From Leptotrichia sp. oral taxon 212 (lineage in GTDB: Bacteria; Fusobacteriota; Fusobacteriia; Fusobacteriales; Leptotrichiaceae), in assembly GCF_001274535.1 (NCBI RefSeq), contig NZ_CP012410.1, positions 1,709,126-1,773,125 of the forward strand: a stretch of 64,000 nt of DNA. Reading direction: 5' to 3'. The position numbers and the translations under genes were made by a program. Position 1 is the first letter of the stretch. Every line of letters starts with the position of its first letter. The notes below the pieces were generated by a model. That model saw only the letters and a list, made by a program, of their open reading frames with translations. It ran no database searches and was not told the origin of the DNA. Positions 45,909 through 54,258 of the stretch are shown piece by piece.

Positions 45909-47619
45909 TTTCAAGCACCCCTCTCTTACCTACCATCTGAGCTACACTTGTTCCTGCCGGTATCATTGGATATACATTTTCTTCCTTTTCAACTACACAG
46001 TTTATCAATACTCCCTCATCACTTTCTATAAGCTCTTTAAGGTTGTTTTTCAAGTCTTCCTTTGTCTTCAATGTTACCGACTTAATTCCATATGCTTCCC
46101 CAATTTTTATAAAATCAGGATTATAGTCAAGATTAACAAATGAGTATCTTCTGTCATTGAATATTTCCTGCCACTGTCTTACCATTCCAAGGAATGAATT
46201 ATTTATAATCAGTACTTTTACAGGAAGATTATACTGTTTTATCATCATAAGTTCCTGGAATGTCATTTGGAATCCTCCGTCACCAACTACAAGTACCACT
46301 TTTGTATCAGGCTTTGCCACCTGAGCCCCTATTGCGGCAGGAAGTCCAAATCCCATAGTTCCTGCTCCTCCTGATGTTACAATCGAATCAGGATTTGTAT
46401 AAGTCATGAACTGTGCTGTCCACATCTGATGCTGCCCTACATCTGTTACAACTATCCCGTTTCCTTTCAGTATATTATTCAGTTCTGAAAGCACTTCCTG
46501 AGGAATAAGCTTGTCATCAGATACTTTTCTATAAACGAGAGGATATTCCTTTTTCCATCCTTTAACTTTTTCATTCCATTCTTCATGTTTTAACTGTGTC
46601 AGTTCCTTATTCAGTCCTACCAGAACATTTTTCAGATCTCCTACTATTGGAACATCTACCTTTTTGTTTTTTTCTATTTCAGCAGGATCAATGTCAATAT
46701 GTATTATTTTTGCTTTTGGACAGAATTTATCAGGATTTCCTGTAATCCTGTCATCAAATCTTATTCCGGCTGCAATTATAAGATCAGCTTCATCTGTTGC
46801 ATAATTTGCATAAACCGTTCCATGCATTCCGAGCATTCCCAATGACAGTTCATGATTTCCTGGAAATGCTCCAAGTCCAAGCAATGTCATTGTTACAGGA
46901 GTGTGAGTTTTTTCAGCAAATTCTCTCAGATATTCTGAAGCCTTTGATTTCAAAATTCCCGCTCCTGCTATAATTAAAGGTTTCTTTGCTTCTTTTATCA
47001 GTTTTAATGCTCTTTTTATCTGCCCCTGATGTCCTTTATATGTAGGATCATATCCTTCAAGTTTAAATTCTTTTTCGTATAATTTTTCAAATTCCTGATA
47101 TGTTATTTTCTGTAACTGAATATCTCTTGGAATATCAACAAGAACAGGGCCTGGCCTACCTGTTGAAGATATATAGTAGGCTTCCTTCAAAATTCTTGGC
47201 AAGTCTTCTATATTCTGTACAAGATAATTCATTTTTGTAATAGGTAGTGTTATTCCCACTATGTCACTTTCCTGAAATGCATCTTTTCCCAATAACGAAC
47301 TGCTTACCTGTCCTGTTATGGCAAGTATTGGAACAGAATCCATATGTGCAGTCATTATTCCTGTAACAAGATTTGTCGCTCCCGGTCCTGAAGTGGCAAG
47401 GCAGACTCCCACTTTTCCAGATACCCTCGCATATCCGTCAGCCTCATGAGCTGCCCCCTGCTCATGCCTTGCAAAATAATGATTAATCTTATCAAATTTA
47501 TAAATTTCATCATAAATAGGTATTACTGCACCTCCCGGATATCCAAATATATCTTTTACACCTAATCTGTGCAGACATTCCAGTACTATTCTGGCTCCAC
47601 TAATCATTTCAATACTCAT
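45901..47619 (-). CDS. ilvB: Acetolactate synthase catalytic subunit
   Basis: ThDP-, FAD- and magnesium-dependent enzyme making acetolactate and acetohydroxybutyrate, the first common step of valine and isoleucine synthesis. FGYPGGAVIPIYDEIYK is at about 24-40, the catalytic glutamate in ARHEQGAAHEADGYAR near 52, and the ThDP-binding GDGGFQMTFQEL near 445 with NNSFLGMVRQWQ after it. 572 residues, anabolic (FAD-containing) type. 29 bp downstream of ilvA. Confidence 0.97.
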   Translation of the reverse strand: MSIEMISGARIVLECLHRLGVKDIFGYPGGAVIPIYDEIYKFDKINHYFARHEQGAAHEADGYARVSGKVGVCLATSGPGATNLVTGIMTAHMDSVPILAITGQVSSSLLGKDAFQESDIVGITLPITKMNYLVQNIEDLPRILKEAYYISSTGRPGPVLVDIPRDIQLQKITYQEFEKLYEKEFKLEGYDPTYKGHQGQIKRALKLIKEAKKPLIIAGAGILKSKASEYLREFAEKTHTPVTMTLLGLGAFPGNHELSLGMLGMHGTVYANYATDEADLIIAAGIRFDDRITGNPDKFCPKAKIIHIDIDPAEIEKNKKVDVPIVGDLKNVLVGLNKELTQLKHEEWNEKVKGWKKEYPLVYRKVSDDKLIPQEVLSELNNILKGNGIVVTDVGQHQMWTAQFMTYTNPDSIVTSGGAGTMGFGLPAAIGAQVAKPDTKVVLVVGDGGFQMTFQELMMIKQYNLPVKVLIINNSFLGMVRQWQEIFNDRRYSFVNLDYNPDFIKIGEAYGIKSVTLKTKEDLKNNLKELIESDEGVLINCVVEKEENVYPMIPAGTSVAQMVGKRGVLENE

Positions 47620-47648
47620 TTTCCAGCCACCTCTCTTTTTTATTTTTA

Positions 47649-48866
47649 TTATTCTATTTCCTGAGAATTCAGTCTTTTAATAACATAGCCCCTCCTGCTG
47701 AATTCCTCTATTATTTTCTGAATATGCTCTTCACCGTTTGTTTCAACTGTTACCTGCAGTTCCACATCGTGAAATCTGTTAAGATTTTTAAACTGGTTAT
47801 GATCAAGTCTTATAACATTTGCATTCTTTTCAGAAAGAATTTGTGACACTGCAACCAGCTGTCCAGGCTTATCTGGCAAATCAACCGAAAATCTGAATAT
47901 TCTTCCTCTTACAACAAGCCCTTTATTTATCATGGAAGAAATTGTCAGCACATCTATATTTCCGCCACTTAGAATTGAAACAATCTTTTTTCCTTTTTCA
48001 TTAATTTTTCTAAGTGCCGCAACTGAAAGAACACCTGCATTCTCTGCAACAATTTTATGTTTTTCAACTAACAGGAGAAAAGATTCCATAAGCTCATAAT
48101 CGGAAATTGTAATTATGTCATCCACATATTTTTTTATATAATCAAAGTTCAAATCACCAATTCTTCTGACAGCTGTACCATCTGCTATTGTATTGGCTTC
48201 AGGCAGTTCCACAACTTCCCCATTTTTTAAAGCGGCAATTGCTGATGCTGCCCCCTCAGGTTCTACCCCAATTATTTTTATCATAGGATTTTTCAGTTTT
48301 GCCGCAAGAGCAATTCCCGAAATAAGTCCTCCTCCTCCAAGAGGTACAATAATTATATCAGCATCAGGTAATTCTTCCAGAACCTCAAGAGCAATTGTTC
48401 CCTGTCCCTCTACAACATCGTCATCGTTAAAAGGATGAATAAATACATACCCTTCTTTTTCCTGTAGTTCTTTTGCATAGTTATAGGCATCGTCGTATTC
48501 TTCCCCCGCCAGAATAACTTCAGCACCATACTGGCGAGTAGCTTCCACCTTTATAAGCGGTGTGTACTTAGGCATCACGATAACTGCCTTAATCCCTAGT
48601 TTCTGTGCGGCAAGTGCCACTCCCTGAGCATGATTTCCCGCAGAAGAAGCTATAACCCCCTTCTTTTTTTCTTCTTCCGTCAATTTTGCTATTTTGTTAT
48701 AAGCTCCCCTTAATTTAAATGACCCTGTTCTCTGTAAATTTTCAGGTTTAATATAGACATCATTCCCCGTTTCTTTTGAAAAAACTGAACTGTGAATTAA
48801 TTTTGTTTTAGTAATCACAGTATTCAGTCTTTCCCTTGCTTCCATAAAATCATAAAGTTTATGCAA
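47649..48866 (-). CDS. ilvA: Threonine ammonia-lyase
   Basis: Deaminates threonine to 2-oxobutyrate, the committed step to isoleucine. The PLP lysine is in TGSFKLRGAYNKI near residue 55, SSAGNHAQGVA near 80, and the PLP-phosphate loop VPLGGGGLISGIA near 180. A single C-terminal ACT-like domain covers about 325-405, so this is the shorter biosynthetic type. AGAAGG lies 8 nt before a TTG at 48866, which I take as the start; the frame itself extends to TTG 48884. Order ilvD-ilvA-ilvB-ilvN. Confidence 0.95.
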   Translation of the reverse strand: MHKLYDFMEARERLNTVITKTKLIHSSVFSKETGNDVYIKPENLQRTGSFKLRGAYNKIAKLTEEEKKKGVIASSAGNHAQGVALAAQKLGIKAVIVMPKYTPLIKVEATRQYGAEVILAGEEYDDAYNYAKELQEKEGYVFIHPFNDDDVVEGQGTIALEVLEELPDADIIIVPLGGGGLISGIALAAKLKNPMIKIIGVEPEGAASAIAALKNGEVVELPEANTIADGTAVRRIGDLNFDYIKKYVDDIITISDYELMESFLLLVEKHKIVAENAGVLSVAALRKINEKGKKIVSILSGGNIDVLTISSMINKGLVVRGRIFRFSVDLPDKPGQLVAVSQILSEKNANVIRLDHNQFKNLNRFHDVELQVTVETNGEEHIQKIIEEFSRRGYVIKRLNSQEIE

Positions 48867-48946
48867 TTTTTTCACCTTCTTCAATTTTTTTCTTTTTTCA
48901 GCTGTTTATTTAAAAAATCTATTATTATTTCAGTCACATATTAATA

Positions 48947-50611
48947 TTAATCCAGTATTTCAATCGCACCTTCAGCTGCAGAAGATACATGCAGCGCATA
49001 TTTTTTCAGATAACCTTTAACTTCTATTTTGTATGGTTCTTTTTCAGATTTTCTTTTTTCTATTTCTTCATCTGACAATTTTACATTTAATTTTCTGTTA
49101 GGTATATCTATTTCTATTATATCCCCATCCTGAACTATCCCTATTGTTCCTCCTGAAGCCGCTTCAGGCGATACATGTCCTATGGAAGCCCCTCTTGTTG
49201 CTCCTGAAAATCTTCCGTCAGTTATAAGGGCTACATCCTTATCAAGTCCCATTCCGGCTATCATCGCTGTAGGGGCAAGCATTTCCCTCATTCCCGGTCC
49301 GCCTTTAGGCCCTTCATATCTTATGACTACAACATCTCCGGCTACTATTTTTCCACTTCTTATTGCTTCAACAGCATCTTCCTCATTGTCAAACACCTTG
49401 GCAGGCCCTGAATGAACAAGCATTTCCTTGTCAACAGCACCTTCCTTTACCACACTTCCATCTATTGCCAGATTTCCTTTAAGCACTGCTATTCCTCCTG
49501 TTTCATATGCAGGCTTGTCCCATGGTTTTATTACATCATCATCATTTATAAATGCTCCTTTTGCGAGTTCCCCCTGAGTTTCCAGTGCCACTGTCTTGGC
49601 ATCACCATGAAGCCTTCCATTTTCAAGCATCCGTCTCATAACTCCTGTAACTCCTCCTGCCCTGTATAAGTCTTCTATGAAGTACTCTCCTGACGGTGAC
49701 AGTTTACATAGCTGAGGTGTCTTTTTTGCAATCTCGTTGAAATCGTCAAGTGTCAGTTTTACTCCTGCTTCATGTGCTATTGCAGGTAAATGTAATGCCG
49801 TATTTGAAGATCCTCCAAGAGCCATATCCACAGCTACTGCATTTTCAAACGCTTCCTTTGTCATTATGTCCTTTGGTCTCAAATCCTGTTTTAATACTTC
49901 CATTATCTGCATACCGGCTTTTTTAGCAAGTCTCAGCCTTTCAGAAAATACTGCAGGTACAGTTCCATTTCCAGGAAGCCCCATTCCCAGTGCTTCAGTC
50001 AGACAGTTCATAGTATTTGCAGTATACATTCCTGAACATGAACCACAGGTAGGACATGCCATATCCTCAACCATATTCAGTTCCTTCTTGGTCATAATCC
50101 CCGCTTCATATTGCCCCACAGCTTCAAACACATTACTCAGTCCAACCTTTTTCCCTTTGTACACTCCTGCCAGCATCGCTCCACCACTTATAAATAATGA
50201 AGGGATATTAAGCCTTGCAGCCGCTATAAGCATTCCAGGTACAACCTTGTCGCAGTTCGGTATGAAAACTATTGCATCAAAAGGTGTTGCCATAGCTGTA
50301 GCTTCAATTGAATCAGCTATTATATTTCTCGTTACAAGGGAATATTTCATTCCGATATGATTCATTGCCAGCCCATCACATATTCCTATTGTATTAAATT
50401 CCATAGGAACTCCTCCGGCATTACGTATCCCGTCTTTTACAGCCTGTACTAATGTTTTCAGATGAACATGTCCAGGTATTATTTCATTAAATGAATTTGC
50501 AATCCCTATTATCGGTTTATCCATCTCTTCATTTACAAACCCCAACCCCTTTAGTAGTGACCTATGCGGAGCTCTTGCCGCACCTTTTGTTAAATTGTTA
50601 CTTCTTGACAT
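48947..50611 (-). CDS. ilvD: Dihydroxy-acid dehydratase
   Basis: Iron-sulfur dehydratase, third common step of valine/isoleucine synthesis. Cluster cysteines lie in [12 protein letters not shown] near residue 120 and [20 protein letters not shown] near 190; the end segments [19 protein letters not shown] and [11 protein letters not shown] are conserved. About 554 residues. A GTG at 50620 sits one base from GGAG; the ATG at 50611 ([10 protein letters not shown]) is the better start. First enzyme gene of the operon behind the leader at 50676-51018. Confidence 0.97.
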   Translation of the reverse strand: MSRSNNLTKGAARAPHRSLLKGLGFVNEEMDKPIIGIANSFNEIIPGHVHLKTLVQAVKDGIRNAGGVPMEFNTIGICDGLAMNHIGMKYSLVTRNIIADSIEATAMATPFDAIVFIPNCDKVVPGMLIAAARLNIPSLFISGGAMLAGVYKGKKVGLSNVFEAVGQYEAGIMTKKELNMVEDMACPTCGSCSGMYTANTMNCLTEALGMGLPGNGTVPAVFSERLRLAKKAGMQIMEVLKQDLRPKDIMTKEAFENAVAVDMALGGSSNTALHLPAIAHEAGVKLTLDDFNEIAKKTPQLCKLSPSGEYFIEDLYRAGGVTGVMRRMLENGRLHGDAKTVALETQGELAKGAFINDDDVIKPWDKPAYETGGIAVLKGNLAIDGSVVKEGAVDKEMLVHSGPAKVFDNEEDAVEAIRSGKIVAGDVVVIRYEGPKGGPGMREMLAPTAMIAGMGLDKDVALITDGRFSGATRGASIGHVSPEAASGGTIGIVQDGDIIEIDIPNRKLNVKLSDEEIEKRKSEKEPYKIEVKGYLKKYALHVSSAAEGAIEILD

Positions 50612-50675
50612 CGATTTCACTCTCCTAATTATATTTAATCCTTAATTTTTTCAACAAAATACTCTTTAAAAATAA

Positions 50676-50699
50676 AAGGCGATCTCTTCAAATCGCCTT
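50676..50699 (-). terminator. Intrinsic terminator (attenuator) in the ilvD leader
   Basis: Minus strand: AAGGCGAT, 8-nt loop, ATCGCCTT, then TTATTTTT. Perfect 8-bp stem with a U tract, between the leader ORF and ilvD (65 nt before the ilvD ATG). No usable promoter lies between it and ilvD, so ilvD expression needs read-through. Confidence 0.85.
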
Positions 50700-50789
50700 A
50701 AAAATTCTATAATAAGATTTTATATTTCCTAAGATTTTTGGAATAATCGCAATTCATGATTTTCTGCTATGAGTATATTATTAACATTT

Positions 50790-50945
50790 TTAATAATAGT
50801 CTTTTCTCATAATTACCGATTCCATTTCAAAATCATTCCTGGAAACTTTTAAGGCTGAAAATTGTAACTTTTTCACGACTATGAGTCCTAGAATTTGAAT
50901 AATAATTATGAGTAATAATATGACTAAAATTAATGTTAATGACAT
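50790..50945 (-). CDS. Branched-chain-residue-rich leader peptide of the ilv operon
   Basis: Short ORF of 51 residues starting MSLTLILVILLLIIIIQILG; 19 of the first 24 residues are Leu, Ile or Val. GGAGGAG lies directly upstream of its ATG. It is followed by the terminator at 50676-50699 and then ilvD. This is the arrangement of ilv attenuation leaders (E. coli ilvL is also packed with Ile/Val/Leu codons), where stalled ribosomes at the rich run prevent termination. The caveat is that a run of this kind is also a membrane helix, followed by KK, so a small membrane protein is possible. Confidence 0.75.
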   Translation of the reverse strand: MSLTLILVILLLIIIIQILGLIVVKKLQFSALKVSRNDFEMESVIMRKDYY

Positions 50946-50989
50946 TTTCTCCTCCTTATTTCACAAATTTTCTAATTATTTACTAAATC

Positions 50990-51018
50990 ATTTTATCAAA
51001 AATAAATGTTAATGTAAA
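50990..51018 (-). promoter_or_regulatory. Promoter of the ilv leader-ilvDABN transcript
   Basis: Minus strand: -35 TTTACA (51013-51018), 17-bp spacer, -10 TAAAAT (50990-50995) preceded by TG one base upstream (extended -10). It lies about 45 bp before the leader ORF ATG. Confidence 0.65.
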
Positions 51019-51091
51019 ATATAGGTTTTTTATATTATTAATATATATTGTAAATTATTACACTACAAATTTTTCCAGGCTTCTAAAACAG

Positions 51092-51124
51092 AAAAACTAC
51101 CTGAAGATATTCTCAGGCAGTTTT
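51092..51124 (-). terminator. Intrinsic terminator after the OmpA-type gene
   Basis: Minus strand: AAAACTGCCTGAG, 5-nt loop, CTTCAGGTAGTTTTT; one mismatch in the stem. It follows the OmpA-family stop by about 10 bp and separates it from the ilv promoter. Confidence 0.8.
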
Positions 51125-51131
51125 AATATAA

Positions 51132-51779
51132 TTATTGCTCTTTAGCTACTACTTTTATTTCAACTCTTCTGTTTTCTGCTCTTCCAGATTCTGTAGAGTT
51201 ACTTGCTATAGGTTGTCTGCTTCCATACCCGACAGAGTTTATTCTTGAACTTCTTACTCCTTTTGATATCAGGTAAGATGCTACAGAAGAAGCTCTATTT
51301 CTTGAAAGAGGTTCATTTATTGAATCATTTCCCGTACTGTCAGTATGTCCTGAAATAATTATATCACTTTCAGGATATTTCAGTAACACTTCAGCCACCT
51401 TATCAAGTGAATTTTCAAATCTTGGTTTTATTATACTGCTGTTTGTATCAAATGTTATATTTTCAGGAGCTACAAGTTTTATTTCCCCTTGTCCTGTTCT
51501 TTCAACTGCTACACCTGAACCTTTCAGTTTATCCTTCAATTCTTTCTCCTGTCTGTCAAATATGTTCCCTATAGCCGCTCCTACTGCCGCTCCTCCGGCT
51601 GTTCCTATAACTGTTCCTTTAGTATCTTTTCCTATTATCTGTCCTATTGCCGCACCTGCCGCTGCTCCTATTCCGGCACCTATTCCTGTCTTACTTACTT
51701 TTTTTGTACCGTCAGGTGCAGTTGTACATGATACAACAAGCAACAGTGATAACATAAATATTGTCAATAACTTTTTCAT
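51132..51779 (-). CDS. OmpA-family lipoprotein with glycine-zipper
   Basis: 215-residue outer-membrane lipoprotein (YiaD/Pal-like). Signal peptide ends in lipobox LLVVSC, lipidated at Cys18. A glycine-zipper region (GIGAGIGAAAGAAIGQIIG, repeated GTAGGAAVGAAIGNI) lies at about 33-75 and could insert into a membrane. The OmpA domain covers about 105-213, with FDTNSSIIKP, ISGHTDSTGN and LSRNRASSVASYL and a final GRAENRRVEI, the peptidoglycan-binding residues. Likely tethers the outer membrane to peptidoglycan. Divergent from dus. Confidence 0.92.
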   Translation of the reverse strand: MKKLLTIFMLSLLLVVSCTTAPDGTKKVSKTGIGAGIGAAAGAAIGQIIGKDTKGTVIGTAGGAAVGAAIGNIFDRQEKELKDKLKGSGVAVERTGQGEIKLVAPENITFDTNSSIIKPRFENSLDKVAEVLLKYPESDIIISGHTDSTGNDSINEPLSRNRASSVASYLISKGVRSSRINSVGYGSRQPIASNSTESGRAENRRVEIKVVAKEQ

Positions 51780-51879
51780 TTTCTATCCCTCCTGATGTTT
51801 ATTATCATTTAACTTAAAGAAAGTATATTCTACAAACGTGTTCTTTTCTGTTTGTTTTGACTTTGAAATTAATTTGTGG

Positions 51880-51907
51880 TTGTAATTCTCTTTAAAAATG
51901 ATATAAT
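51880..51907 (+). promoter_or_regulatory. Promoter of dus
   Basis: Plus strand: -35-like TTGTAA (51880-51885), 16-bp spacer, TATAAT (51902-51907) with TGA just before it (extended -10). About 54 bp upstream of the dus ATG. Confidence 0.65.
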
Positions 51908-51960
51908 AATGTCTACATTATTATAAATTTTGATTGTTATATTAAAGGAGAAACATTTTT

Positions 51961-52896
51961 ATGAAAATATATATTGCACCAATGGCAGGAATTACTGACT
52001 ATTCTTTTAGAAAAATACTGGAAAAGTTTAATCCTGACTTTCTTTTTACAGAAATGGTGAATGCCCGCCTTCTTTTTGAACGCGATAAAACTACGGAAAC
52101 AGAACTTTTGAAATGTGATAGTATACAAAATACAGGAACTCAGGTTTTCGGAAGTGATGAAAAGGAAATTATATATTCATTTCAGAAACTTGAAAAAATG
52201 GGATTTAAAAAAATTAATCTTAATATGGGTTGTCCTCAGCCAAAAATTATAAAAAATGGTGCAGGTTCAGCATTACTTCCTAATACTGAATTTGTTGACA
52301 GAATTTTACACAAATTGAAAGAAATTCTGGCAGATAATACAGAAATTTCAATAAAAATACGTGTAGGATATAAAAATTTTTCAGATCCGGAACTTTATTT
52401 GAATCTTGCAAATAAATATAACATTGATTTTATATGTGTTCACGGTCGGACACAGGAACAGATTTATGGCGGAACTGCCAACTGGGATATTGTCCGTCAT
52501 CTTTCCTTACTTCCACGCAATATTGAGTTCATTGGAAACGGAGATTTATTTGAGCCATACGATATCGTTCAAAAAATAGATAACTCAAACTTGGATGGAA
52601 TTATGCTTGCACGTGGTGTTATTGGAAACCCCTGGCTTATCACTCAGGTAAGGGAACTGATTGAATATAAAAAAATTTTAACAGTCCCAGATTTTTTTGA
52701 AATTAAATCCACTCTTTTAGAGCATCTGGAACTTTTATCAGAAAATAAGGGAACAGTGACTGCATCCATGGAAATAAATAAGTTTATAAAACCTTATTTT
52801 AAACCTTTTTACAAAGAAGAACTATATGAAAAGCTTAATAGGATTATTATTGAAAAAAATCTTAAATATAAAGTTGATTTAATTTCCTCATTATAG
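51961..52896 (+). CDS. tRNA-dihydrouridine synthase
   Basis: Flavoenzyme reducing uridine to dihydrouridine in tRNA loops. It opens YIAPMAGITDYSFRKIL, has the catalytic cysteine and lysine region NMGCPQPKIIKNGAGSAL near residue 92, IKIRVGYK near 137, CVHGRTQEQIYGGTANWD near 160 and GIMLARGVIGNPWLI near 218. A C-terminal helical domain is present but short. 311 residues. DusA/B/C assignment is not made. One of three plus-strand genes; ribosome site AAAGGAG. Confidence 0.95.
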   Translation: MKIYIAPMAGITDYSFRKILEKFNPDFLFTEMVNARLLFERDKTTETELLKCDSIQNTGTQVFGSDEKEIIYSFQKLEKMGFKKINLNMGCPQPKIIKNGAGSALLPNTEFVDRILHKLKEILADNTEISIKIRVGYKNFSDPELYLNLANKYNIDFICVHGRTQEQIYGGTANWDIVRHLSLLPRNIEFIGNGDLFEPYDIVQKIDNSNLDGIMLARGVIGNPWLITQVRELIEYKKILTVPDFFEIKSTLLEHLELLSENKGTVTASMEINKFIKPYFKPFYKEELYEKLNRIIIEKNLKYKVDLISSL

Positions 52897-52992
52897 AAAC
52901 TGTTATATTTTCAATATTCAGGGATATTTATTTTTATCAATCTGATATATTAAAACTTTGAAAGACAAATAAATATTGTTTTTTCTCCACTA

Positions 52993-53020
52993 TTTACTTT
53001 TAAAAAAAATAAGATATACT
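52993..53020 (+). promoter_or_regulatory. Promoter of the HydE-type gene
   Basis: Plus strand: TTTACT (52993-52998), 16-bp spacer, TATACT (53015-53020), about 30 bp before the ATG at 53051 whose ribosome site is AGGAGG. Confidence 0.55.
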
Positions 53021-53050
53021 AGTATTAGACTATATCAGGAGGTTAATACT

Positions 53051-54130
53051 ATGGACCGGGAAAACTCAGTTATAAACAATAATGGCAACAGAATAAGGGA
53101 GCTCATTTCCCGTCTTGATGCAGAACATCGTTTAACTCTTTCTGAATATGAAGAAATTTTAAAAAACCGTACAGAAGAAGATGAAAAATTTGCTCAGAAA
53201 CTCGCTATAAAATGGAGAAAAAAAATTTATGGAAACGGAGTCTATACTAGAGGGCTTATAGAATTTACAAATTACTGCAGAAATAACTGTCATTACTGTG
53301 GAATTCAAAGTTCAAACAGGGAAGTGGAACGGTATCGTCTTAGCAAGGAAGATATTCTGTCCTGCTGTGAAGAAGGATATACTCTGGGATTCCGTACTTT
53401 TGTACTGCAAGGCGGAGAAGATCCCTATTTTACAGATGAAAAAATGGTTGATATAATAGAATCCATAAGAAAAAAATATCCTGACTGTGCTATTACAATA
53501 TCCATCGGAGAAAGATCAAAAGAATCCTATAAAGCTTTTTTTGAAGCAGGGGCAGACAGATACCTGTTACGTCATGAAACAGCTGATAGAAAACATTATA
53601 ATTTCCTTCATCCAAAGGAACTTTCTTTTGATAACCGTATGCAATGTCTCAAATATCTGAAGGAAATAGGATATCAGGTAGGCTGTGGATTTATGGTAGG
53701 ATCTCCTGGTCAGACTTATCATACTCTTGCTGAAGATTTATACTTCATACAGGAATTTCAGCCTGAAATGTGTGGTATTGGTCCTTTTATTCCACAGCAT
53801 TCTACAATTTTTGCTAATAAAAAACAGGGCGGATTATCAGAAACGCTTTTTCTTCTCTCACTTTTGAGATTGATTAAGCCGAACTTACTGATTCCATCTA
53901 CTACTGCTCTTGGAACTATTCATCCACGTGGACGTGAAATGGGAATTAATGCAGGGGCAAATGTTGTCATGCCAAATTTATCTCCTGTTTCAGTAAGAAA
54001 AAAGTATTTACTGTATGATAACAAAATATGTACAGGAGATGAGTCAGCGCAGTGCAGAAGTTGCCTTAATCATCGTATGTCTTCTGTAGGATGTGAACTC
54101 CTTACACATCGTGGAGATATAAAAAGATAA
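53051..54130 (+). CDS. hydE: [FeFe]-hydrogenase maturase HydE-type radical SAM protein
   Basis: Radical SAM enzyme that helps build the H-cluster of [FeFe]-hydrogenase. The SAM cluster motif is CRNNCHYC (Cys76, 80, 83; C-x3-C-x2-C). The second, HydE-specific cluster site, C-x7-C-x2-C, is intact as CTGDESAQCRSC near residues 327-338. LQGGEDPYFTDEK and RHETADRKHYNFLHP are family-typical. About 359 residues. The frame opens at 52976, but AGGAGG lies 8 nt before the ATG at 53051, which is preferred. No hydF, hydG or hydrogenase gene is in the window. Confidence 0.85.
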   Translation: MDRENSVINNNGNRIRELISRLDAEHRLTLSEYEEILKNRTEEDEKFAQKLAIKWRKKIYGNGVYTRGLIEFTNYCRNNCHYCGIQSSNREVERYRLSKEDILSCCEEGYTLGFRTFVLQGGEDPYFTDEKMVDIIESIRKKYPDCAITISIGERSKESYKAFFEAGADRYLLRHETADRKHYNFLHPKELSFDNRMQCLKYLKEIGYQVGCGFMVGSPGQTYHTLAEDLYFIQEFQPEMCGIGPFIPQHSTIFANKKQGGLSETLFLLSLLRLIKPNLLIPSTTALGTIHPRGREMGINAGANVVMPNLSPVSVRKKYLLYDNKICTGDESAQCRSCLNHRMSSVGCELLTHRGDIKR

Positions 54131-54175
54131 ACAAAATTTATAAATTATTATTTTGTATTTTACCGATTACAACAT

Positions 54176-54240
54176 AAAAAGAACATATACTTGCTTTCAA
54201 TAAATTTCTTCACATTGAATTAAGTATATGTTCATTTTTT
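54176..54240. terminator. Bidirectional terminator between hydE and the butanediol dehydrogenase gene
   Basis: GAACATATACTT (54181-54192) pairs perfectly with AAGTATATGTTC (54222-54233); an inner TTCAAT/ATTGAA pair extends it. A/T runs flank both sides (AAAAA left, TTTTTT right), so it can end transcripts from both the plus-strand hydE and the minus-strand dehydrogenase gene. Confidence 0.8.
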
Positions 54241-54258
54241 ATATTCAGTTATTATTTA

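Noticed and set aside
49737-50360. 207-residue plus-strand frame opposite ilvD
   Set aside because: Antisense to a conserved enzyme with complete motifs; no family signal and no ribosome site.
50611-50675. Possible promoter TTGAAA...TATAAT between attenuator and ilvD
   Set aside because: Spacer is only 15 bp and a transcript from it would begin inside or after the ribosome site; not usable for ilvD.
50676-51018. T-box riboswitch for ilvD
   Set aside because: No AGGGTGGNACCGCG-like T-box sequence; the leader-peptide layout explains the region better.
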